This document shows, piece by piece, positions 55,101-64,000 of a stretch of 64,000 nucleotides of DNA. The notes under the pieces are model-generated. The model was not told where the DNA came from. It searched no databases and was given only the letters and a program-made list of their open reading frames with translations. Both the position numbers and the translations under genes were made by a program. The DNA is from Crambe crambe (Eukaryota > Porifera > Demospongiae > Poecilosclerida > Crambeidae), in the NCBI GenBank assembly GCA_963924555.1, contig OZ004590.1, positions 3,318,501-3,382,500 of the forward strand. The letters run 5' to 3'. The stretch's first letter is position 1, and the number at the start of each line of letters is the position of its first letter.

Positions 55101-58100
55101 AATCAATGTATTTGATCTTAAGTAGAATATCCGAACTTCCCTTTTAATTAACACAATTACGTATGACTTCTGCATGTTCTTTTTAAGGATTTTGATTCTG
55201 AACAATATATGGAATGTGTATATTGAACTGATGAATGGCTGAGGACATGATTGATCAATTTGTGTTGTGATTTTTGTAATTATGTATATAGGAACGAGTG
55301 AAGTGTTTCGACGTTGTGTATTGCGGACTGTAGTGTGTTTGATGATGGAGCTGACTGACTACAGTCAAGAAGTGTGCATCGAGTTGTCCATGACTGGTTT
55401 TATAGCTTATCTTCTTGCATTTTTGGATAAGGTGGATAAAACAGCTATATTTGAGGTACATAGCTACATGTATTAAATTTTCTGATTTACTGTATTATAG
55501 CTAGACAGACCAATAGAATAAGCTGTGGCCATGAATAGTTCAAGATTTGCAGTCAGTATAATCATAGCTATCTATAATTGTGCATTAATAATTATTGCTT
55601 CCACTCTTCTAGTACCAGTGCCATCCATGATTCATGATAGGTTTCATATACTGTAAGTGAGATTCCACTGTATTACTCTTATATGGACTATATTATAGTC
55701 CCTGAAGGTTGCTGTGTAAAGTGTTAATCCCTATAAAGGATTAGTGGGTCCAAACCTTGCTGGACCTTTCTTATTGTATGTTGAGAGATCTCCAATTATT
55801 ATAGTGATAGCTAGCTATAGTCATGAACTATTCCAAAGTCTTGTGATGTACTAGCTATCCCCAAGAAATTCTTTTACCAGTTTTTCTTCCCATACGTACA
55901 TACAATAGGAAGGAATGATAACACTCGTTATATTGATCTTGACGATCATCCTAAACTGTGCAAAGGAATCTTCGACTCTCCAAATATTCGAAGCTGCAAA
56001 TGCTGCACAAATCATTCTTCCATATGTCGAGTGTCCAATTTTCAACATCAGCATCCTTGGAAAAATAGTTCTTGGTTTCCTAAAGAGTCACCTTAAGAAT
56101 GACCAATTCATGTACCTTGAGCTAGACCCTGAAGAAACCACATATCTGGTGACTCTATTCTCAGAAGCAGTTGAATCTCCTAGTTTGAGAGCTGAGGGTA
56201 ACTCAATTGATGAAATACTCCAGTTTCTCATAAATTTCACACAGCCTTGTGGGAAAAGCACTGAAGAAATGAAAAAGCAAGATGAAAGCCACTCAAAGAA
56301 AGCATCACAATTCAGTCTGGAGTACAGGAAGCAAATGGAGTTATCTTATAATAATATTCAAGTGGCCGTCGCATTTGGAATTCTATCTTCAATCGAAAAA
56401 CTGCTTAATAGGAAAGGTTTGGGTCCTCAACAAACAGATAAGTGTTTGCATTTGCTCTGGAATCTCCTTCATCTGAACTCTATAGTCAATGATCTCTCTT
56501 CTTCTTTTCGAGAAAGTCTTCATAATCTTCCAGATCAGATTTCTGCAAACCCAGATACTAAAGCCTTGATCTTGTGCATCCAGTGGCTGCTTGGAGAAAT
56601 TGATAAAAATGGTAAGTTTTTATATTTATGATGTTGCAGGTATTGCATAGCATTTTCATGTGATTATCATACTGGTATGGCTGCTGTAATAAATTTGATG
56701 CTAAGTCCAAAAACATTTGTATCATGTAACATACTTGTGTACCTGGACCAGTATGTTACCTTTCTTACCCAAATACAAACCTGTATGAACAAAGTCATCC
56801 CCTTAGTGCTTATATAGGTAACCTAGCACCGCCGACCCTTTACCATCTCCCTCCTGTTGGCAATGCCAGGCTAGCTTATAGGTACAGTTTATTTTCTAAA
56901 GGATGCCACCCACATGCTAAAATACTCAATTAATTGCTGTTAATGCAAGTAGGTATTGGTTTAATCCTTTGGAGTTTTATAACTCCAAATTTTTGTGTTC
57001 TAAAAAATTGAGATTTGATGTATCCATAAGTGTGGTCTTATCAGAGAGTGCAGTAGCACTCTCTATGTAGGGTTAGTACGGAATGGGCGTGGCTTCTCTC
57101 ATTGGAACAATACAAACTAGACTCTCTGTATCTCTTCTATTCTTGGTACAGGCTCAACTAAACATCTTACATCTGAAAAACAATGCAGAAGATGATGATA
57201 TGACTGCTCAAACTCCTCCAGAACAGCGTCAACCATCGGCACCAGCCGCCGCCTAAATCTATGATTCATTCAGATTCATCTTCTTTGACGGCTGTAACTC
57301 CATGATCCTTTCACATACGGCAATGAAATTCATATCAACTTGTGCAGTTATAACTACACAATGTGCTTTTACCATCATTATATCCACAGTTTCCCTTCAA
57401 AATAATCACTCATATCGAACGACTTTTCATTATAACTATGTCAGCCATTTTGAAATGACATCATTTGTCATGCGTGCGTGTCTGACACTATGTGCCAACC
57501 AACTATTTTTACTTGAAAACAATATTCAACCTTAGGTCGTACAAAAAGTAAACAAACAAGTGAAAGGAAAAAAATTTATGCTAAATGAAAAGGCCATGTA
57601 GGGTTAGTCTGTACTTTAACAGTTTCTGTCAACAAGAATCAAAATTATGCTGCCTTCAATAATAATCCCTACATCACTGCCTAAACCAAACAGAACACTT
57701 TTATACTGACATGAACAAGTAAAGCAGCTTGGTGGGAGGCAGTGATGTAGGGATTATTATTGAAGGCAGCATAATTGATTCTTGTTAAAGTACAGACTAA
57801 CCCTACATGCCTTTTTTATTTAGCATAAATTTTTTTCCTTTTAATATATAATTTCATTTACTATTGGATTCAAGTTACATAAGCAATATGCCTTTTTTGC
57901 AGATATCTCACTTGGTATTCTCTATGCAAAGGCATGCTACAAATATTCAAATTTCGAAGAGTGTGTCAGCATTTGCTGTGACATGAAGAAGCTTTTATCT
58001 TCAGGCAAAAAAAATTCACAGGCTGCACATGAAATAAACTTGATTTATGGCAAAGCAGTGTATTACACTTCCCAGCCAGAACTGTGGCTCCTCATCAAGG

Positions 58101-61100
58101 AAAGAGATTCTCTAACTGAGAAAGAAATAAGACTGGTATCCAATGAATGTAATAAGAAGATGAAAGAAGCCATCACATGTCTCGGTAGTGCTTTGGATGA
58201 GAGGCAAATTGATTCAGAAGGCTCTAAGCTCCTAGATTTCGCTCTAAATGCTTCTGCTTTGGATCTGGGTTATCTTGGTACCAGATGCCTCCTTTGTCGT
58301 AGAGGTGGACAAAAGCTGAAGAATAGTCACCTTTGGCCAAACTCCATCTTAGAAAGGATTTATAAGGCAGAATATAGGGGTACAACAAAGCCGTTCCTCT
58401 TTGGAAAAAATATCAACCAGCCAAAATTTGGTAGGCAGTGTACCTTTTACATGTTTTGCTACAGATGTGAAGAATTGCTGAGCCAGAATGGTGAAGATCA
58501 GTTTGCAAAACTGCTAGATCACCTCCAGAGAGCTCCAGGTGATACTCACACTTATGATAGCTGGCTTTATAGCTTTGCAATTGGCATAGTGTTTCGTGAG
58601 CTTGCCACTGAGGCGATGTCATATGTGGTCAATGAACAAGAATTGTACAATGCCTTTTTGCTTTGTAGAAAGCATTTGTTCACCCTTTCAGCTAAAATCG
58701 ATAAAAAGTACCTTCCAACTTATGCTGAGGAGGAAGGATACCAATTTCAGAGCATCTGTGCATATACCACTGGCTGCAGTGATCTGTCAGTCTACATCAT
58801 GAATTGCATGGCCAAGCAAGCATCTTCCAAGGATAAGATGATCCACTATTACAGTGAGTATTGCCATTGTTCTGGCTCTGTTGCAACCTGTCGCCTGAGT
58901 GATGCAAAACTTGATTTGAGTGGGCGAGTCCATTTCCTCCAGGTCTACCTGAATGGCATCCATTTTCTGGTGAAATTTAAGGCATCCGAGAACTGCCCAA
59001 TTGATGAACGTTTCCTAATTCTGCCACAACCCACCAGTACTCAAAGAAGTGTGATTCCAGTTGAGGATGTCAACAGCATTCCAGAAGGGGTTTGGTCAGT
59101 TTTACGTCACACCGGATCTATAAGTTTTGACTTGCGAATGAGATGTTATCAAGCCATATCCGATCTCACTTTATGCAATCTGACCGAGTCAGATTCACAA
59201 CTACACAATTCCACTTCTGCAGTGATGACAAACTCAACTTTGCTTCCCTCTCAGCCTATAGATCCCACTTCAGAGGTAGATATTTTAACTGATAGTATCA
59301 GAAATAGTGGTGCTTCTATGTTGAGCCTCCCTTCCTTGTGTATGTTTAATCTCCTGCCTAAATCCTTTTCCATTAACGTGAATAAGCCTGGGGAGTTACC
59401 TCTTTGCCTTCCAGATGAACACAAGGTTATTTTGCATCTCTCTGGACAACTAGGAGAGCTTTTAGCAAGCTACTTCTTGTGCATGGATTCTTCTGTGGAT
59501 TCACAGAATTTCTATATAATTTTTGTCTACTCTGATGATGCAAATTCTGATCTACAAATTGCTGACGGAGTTAACATTACTGCAGAAGATGAGCCAGTTG
59601 TTAGTTCTTTCCTATTGAATGATCGACCCAGAATGGAAAGTCTTCCTCACCCATTCTCAATTCCTGTAATGCAAGAAATGATTGACCAACAGCTTCCAAG
59701 CCTATTGTACTCTAAAGGAATAAAGAGTATGAAGCACCTCATGCACCTATTGGACTGCAGAAGGTAAGTTATAAGACACACATTGCCCTAGTAGTCAATA
59801 ATCTTTTTGGTAATGAGTCTTGGTCAATGTATGCTATCTAGCTATAGGAAGATTATTGAAGTGAGTTCGACTATAGTAATTATTAGCAAACCTATAATTA
59901 AAGCAATAGTTTCAGAGGCTCTCTAAGAACTTATTCTTTTTTGCAAAGTACCATAATGCATATCTTATTGTAGCGTATATTTTGAGTGAGCTAATATGTT
60001 ATTTGAACTTGCTTAGAATATTTTTTATTGTTGTTGTTGTTTTTAAAAACTTCTTTCAATTCCTTATAACTGCATGGATGTAGCTTCCAGTCAAGTCTAG
60101 CTATATGACATTGGCTGCAGATTAGCTATACAGCTTAAGATTCTCTTTTGACTCCTGGAAGGAATGCCTGGACCGGACCCTTCATGATCATGATTAGTAG
60201 CTAGGTTCTTTGCTGGCTTTTTTTTATATATTTTTTACTAACATAGAGAGTAATAATGTTATTGGTAGCTAACTCTACTAGCTAGCTTAAAAACACCCGA
60301 AATGCTAGCATGATTCACTGACCTTTATACTACCATACAAAGGACACATTTCAAGCCCCCAAATTTAACAATACTATTAGTAGGAACCGTATTGGTACAT
60401 TAAAGAATTTTTTACTTCCCTAAAAATGTGTGTGTAGCTATTAGCCATGGATGTATAGCTAATAACTATACATTTTCCCACAGGCTTAATAAATCATTGA
60501 CAAGTGCAATGGAGTCTATACCGGCTCTCGACACCAAATGTCAACCTGCTTGCTGTTGGTACTGTGAGAATCTCTGTCACTGCTGCATGTATCCAGTTCC
60601 ATTATGGGCTTCAGAAGCTCCCAGCCTTTCACCTGGACCAGAAGAACCTCTTACAAAGTTCTGTGGAGAGAACTGTCAGGAACTGCTTCACCCAAAGCCC
60701 GGGTCTCCTCCTAAGGTGTCTGTAACCTTCAATAAAAAGAAACCAGGAAAGATAGTCGGCCCTGCTAAGCTGCAAATAACGAAATCTCTTCTACCTTCTG
60801 GAGCCAAATTTAGTAAGCTTGAGTATATTGAGCTCTGCATAGCAGATGGTTGTGGAGTGACACCAGTTGGAGTGCCTTATGTATTGTGGCAACTACGGTC
60901 AATCAATTCTCAAAGTTTTATGGACTTTACAATCAATGACAAGTTTGAACCACTGGAGTGTCTGTGGATGTCAAGAAATGCTCAATTGAATATATCTCTT
61001 GATGATTCACCAGTTAAGATCCAAATATGTCGGCTGTTGCAAAATGTTCTTGCACTAATCTTGGAGAAGCTTGGATACAAATGCCTAGGTTCATTCGTGG

Positions 61101-61123
61101 CTGATAATTTGCCTGAAGTGTGA
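52188..61123 (+). CDS. Large host protein with HNH (SHIIP)-like zinc domain (8 exons, ~1569 aa)
   Basis: Exons 52188-52503, 52727-52896, 53358-53937, 54537-54812, 55292-55455, 55909-56611, 57903-59763 and 60484-61123, all GT-AG; the sum (4710 nt) is in frame from ATG to TGA. Residues ~1-735 are helix-rich with leucine-spaced stretches, no signal peptide, and may be ARM/HEAT-like. Exon 7 begins with a TPR-like helix pair (LGILYAKACYKYSNFEECVS), then C865-x2-C868, S878-H879-LWPNSI, C922-x2-C925-EELLSQNGEDQF and FAIGIVFRELA. That order (CxxC, SHxxPxxI, CxxCE-LS-xE, FAxSxxxR) is what I know from SHIIP-type HNH nuclease-like proteins. A second cluster, CQPACCWYCENLCHCC (1376-1391) followed by FCGENC, begins the last exon. 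I do not recognise the whole protein; nuclease activity is not shown. Probably intracellular. Introns 4, 6 and 7 are long; intron 6 holds a transposon. Confidence 0.8.
53938..54536. other. Intron 3 of the HNH-like gene
   Basis: AT-rich with no gene. A 26-base T run (54499-54524) lies 12 bp before the next exon and forms its polypyrimidine tract. Confidence 0.6.
57042..57842. mobile_element. ~800-bp foldback-ended element, copy B (in intron 6)
   Basis: Second copy of the element at 22013-22761: the same hairpin start (AGAGTGCAGTAGCACTCT), TATGTAGGGTTAG, then the ~480-bp body, then a 290-bp foldback from ACAAGTGAAAGGAAAAAAAT to ATTTTTTTCCTTTTAATAT. The right arm is more complete here than in copy A. 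It sits in the intron before the zinc-domain exon, about 60 bp from the splice acceptor. Confidence 0.85.
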
Positions 61124-61910
61124 TCAAAATGTGGCACAGTTAACTTAAAAATGACTTATAATAGCTAGCTAGCTTTTACTGTTTGTAGCTACCATTGTTG
61201 TTGCTCTTGGTTGTGATTGGCATAGTCAGAGTTGTTAGTATTTTTTGCATGCTTCCCTTAATAGTCATTGGTTCTACAGCTCCTGCTCTCATATACATAG
61301 CTACCCCGGTTGCATATACATGCAGGGTGTTGGGGCGTTGGGTCTAAACATAGCCTAATATGGACGAAAATAGGTGGGGCTTCCTGGGTATGAAGACAGC
61401 TAATATTAATGCTTTACGAAAGATGCCATATAAAGATATGAAATTTTTTCTACAGCCAGGTCCTAGAAAATAGTGGGACTTTTTCCTACTGTTTTAGCTA
61501 TTTTGGGTTGTTTTTTTGTTGTTTTTTGTTTTTGTTTTTGTTTTTTGGTTATTTTTTTTGCCATAGCTAGATGGAATGACATAAATGTGACCACGTCCTC
61601 TGTAGCTATAGGGTAGCTAATAGCCACTTGTAAAAGTTTAAACAGTTAGCTACTATCAGGACTGAGGCCTCTGAGCAACTTGGTGGAAGCTCAGAGTTAA
61701 TTAACCAATTGGGTATATGTGTGAGTTTCGACACACTACTAGCTAATCACTTGAAGCCAACAAAGGAGTATAGCATCAGGTAGAAGGCGGTTGCATGCAC
61801 TGCTATCCTCTATGAATTCACCTGATAAAGTTACACGATCACCCCTCCAGAAAACGAAGCAGAGCTAGAACTGGTACTGAACTTTCTCAACTTCCTCAAC
61901 TGCCACTGAT
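61124..61910. other. Intergenic, nothing recognised
   Basis: 3' flank of the HNH-like gene; G/T-rich simple tract (GTTTTTT-type) at about 61507-61560. No gene seen. Confidence 0.5.
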
Positions 61911-63690
61911 ACTAGTGGCTATGACTTCACTCTCTCCACTAGCACATACAGACCTGACCCATTTTCTTTATCTATTGAGAATTTTAGAGTTACTGTTAAA
62001 GAAAACAGCAAAGTTCATGAATTCATGGCCCTTGGCCTCCAACTTTTCAAATTGCTACTAAAGCACTTAAGCCAGAAGTAGGGAGTGTAAAGTACATACA
62101 GGTGCTTGATGAAGTAGTTGATAGCAAAGATACAATTTTACATGTGATTAGTGAGCTTCATGCAGAATACATCTGCAAACACAATCACAAATACCTGGTA
62201 CTCGAAGGAGATTAAAACATACGAAACTATCCAGGCAATCAAACACGAGTATGGGCAGGTTCACTGGTTGATACCTTATCCAGGTGACTGGCACCTCTTG
62301 AAGAACTACCTTTGCCTTATGAAGCCTTTCTTTGAGGCAGGATTGAAGGACTTAGCAGTGACTAGTGGCTACCCCTCTCAATCAATACAAAGTTGCTCAC
62401 AATTCAAATGATTGATGGAAGTATGGGAAGCCATGTACCAGAGCTTTCTGAGGTTGAAGGTAACAATAGCCAATACTCTGCAGGAGTTTGAGAAAGTGAG
62501 CTATGTTTGTACAGTGTAATCAGGTCTTTTGGGGAAGAGAGAACCAATTTTGATGAAAAATTCAGCAGGTATGTCAAGAAAATGTCAAAAAGTGATGATA
62601 TACTTGGAAGTTCTGGAGTAGATTTATTTTAGAGGACTGCCAGCCATATATTGCACCATCAGAAGTGAAAACTGGCACCTCAGAATGGCTTCAGTGAAGG
62701 CAATGGCTGCAGACTTCACAGCTTTCGATCATCCAATCTATCAAAAGCTGATCACTCAACATATTGTTGACATTATGAACATGCCTCCATGGAGTACTTT
62801 GAAAATGGAGGGTTTGTACTGCCATCAAGTCAGCAGCAAATATTCAGTGCATGCTTCAGAAATTGAATGATTGTGAGGTATTTCCTCATACTCTTCAAGA
62901 AAATAGGGGGTTAATCAACCCATTTAGGGGGCTAGCAGCAAATGCAGCACAAAGGCTTGATCTCCTCAATTTCAACAAAATTGGAAGGGAAAATTTTGAA
63001 CTGAGAGTAAAAGTGTACCTGCTCAAAACCCCCAGTGTGAAAGTGCCTCAGCACAGGAAGAAATTACAAACTTTTACCACACAGAAGAAAGGAAGCACAA
63101 GACAAGTTAATGCTGCTCAGCAGGAACTTAAAAGAGTTCAAAAGTGCATGAGGCACATGCCAACAAAACTGGTACTAACCCAGACGTGATAGGCCAACAG
63201 TACATTGAATTTCCAAAGACACTATGTACAACTGATGGGCAAAGGGCAGAAGAGCATTACCACTAATTTTTACCAAGCACGGTACAAAGATGCAGAATTA
63301 GTTTCTCTAGCACCTTTGCTGATTCCGCAATTTTAGAAGGAATGTTCAAAGCCACTTTACTGCCACAAATTAATGGGGGATTATAGGAACTTCTTAATGA
63401 GACGGTTTATTCTGCCATACCTGAAGAAAGGGTTCATCGTCTCTTTGATGATCCAGGTAGGCAAGCGGAAAACCCAAAACAGTTTGAGACACCAATTTGG
63501 TTGACCACACTTGCTTTGTGTTCTTTGATGACTCAGAAGTCCCTATTAAGTGGCAACCCACAATCAAGTGTAGATTGTGTAAAAGCTAGGAAGATCAGGC
63601 CATTTTTGACAGAAATACAGAAATATGTGACATCTGGTGCAACAGACACCTTCAGCAACTTAAGATCCTTATCGCTTGGCCACTGAGCTG
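61910..63690 (+). pseudogene. Decayed transposon protein, GDWH-type (DUF6589-like)
   Basis: Fragments in several plus-strand frames line up as one broken protein: GYDFTLSTSTYRPDPFSLSI at 61920, YETIQAIKHEYGQVHWLIPY then PGDWHLLKNYLCLMKPFFEA at 62220-62350, DFTAFDHPIYQKLITQHI near 62700, and VFPHTLQENRGLINPFRGLA then NAAQRLDLLNF near 62880-62975. The PGDWHLLKN motif and overall style match a transposon-derived family common in sponges and cnidarians that I associate with DUF6589; the family name is from memory and less certain than the fact of decay. Many stops and frameshifts. Confidence 0.6.
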
Positions 63691-64000
63691 GATAAGCACA
63701 CATTCACCTGACATGACCAACGGCAGACTGATATGGCAACAAATACTTTCACTTAATAATTAACTAGCAGTGTAAACAGGGCCAGATCCAGCTAGGATTC
63801 TTAGATAGATGGGGTTGTAGGACTAGGAGCACACACACACACTGGGCCATGGGGAAGGTGCAAGTCAGAGTTTCATTTAGGATTTTTTGTTTGGGGGGGA
63901 AGAACTCCTTGGAATCCTTGACCGCAATAGCAGTGCCTCCAAGTGTATGTTTTTATGCATTATTTATATACAAAAATCATGATCAATATGCAAGTATCCA
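63691..64000. other. Right edge, nothing recognised
   Basis: A short CA run (63831-63842) and a G run at about 63892. No coding sequence or RNA. Confidence 0.5.

Overview
The window looks like a compact metazoan genome, most likely a demosponge (an Amphimedon-like genome is my inference). Reasons: AT-rich DNA full of TAGCTA-type strings, short GT-AG introns, animal gene types (Ig/FN3 receptors, GABA-B-like class C GPCRs, vertebrate-type methionine synthase exons), and a dense load of Helitron, Crypton, LTR and TIR/foldback transposons. It is not bacterial or viral.

Layout. 1-4.7 kb: a Helitron Rep-helicase ORF ending in two OTU protease domains, open at the left edge. 5.9-8.9 kb: a foldback element and a 1.67 kb TIR transposon with a 7 bp target duplication. 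9.25-17.66 kb (+): an 11-exon type I receptor (2 Ig-like + 5 FN3 domains, one TM helix, tyrosine-bearing tail). 17.7-26.8 kb: repeats and relics, then the 5' part of a methionine synthase gene on the minus strand (eight in-phase exons, start codon at 26825), with broken copies of its exons at 18.0 and 23.2-23.75 kb. 27.25-35.78 kb (+): a paralogue of the receptor with identical exon architecture, divergent from the methionine synthase start across a ~424 bp shared promoter. 36-38 kb: a dead Crypton tyrosine-recombinase gene. 38.9-50.8 kb (-): four GABA-B-like receptor loci (two intact intronless ORFs, one multiply broken copy, one 3' fragment), explained by duplication of a ~4 kb block. Between them lie a large inverted repeat with reverse-transcriptase-like remnants and the 5' end of a Gypsy-type LTR element (LTR, primer-binding site, start of gag). 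52.19-61.12 kb (+): an eight-exon gene for a ~1569-residue protein with a helical N-terminal part, a CxxC...SH...CxxCE block resembling SHIIP-type HNH nuclease-like domains, and a C-terminal cysteine cluster. 61.9-63.7 kb: decayed transposon coding sequence.

The two receptor genes are a duplicated pair of probable surface sensors or adhesion proteins, and the GABA-B-like cluster is a second local expansion of sensory receptors. The most interesting leads are the HNH-like host protein, the receptor pair and its shared promoter, a probable nuclear insertion of mitochondrial DNA in the last intron of the second receptor, and several transposon insertions whose empty site can be read from the paralogous copy.
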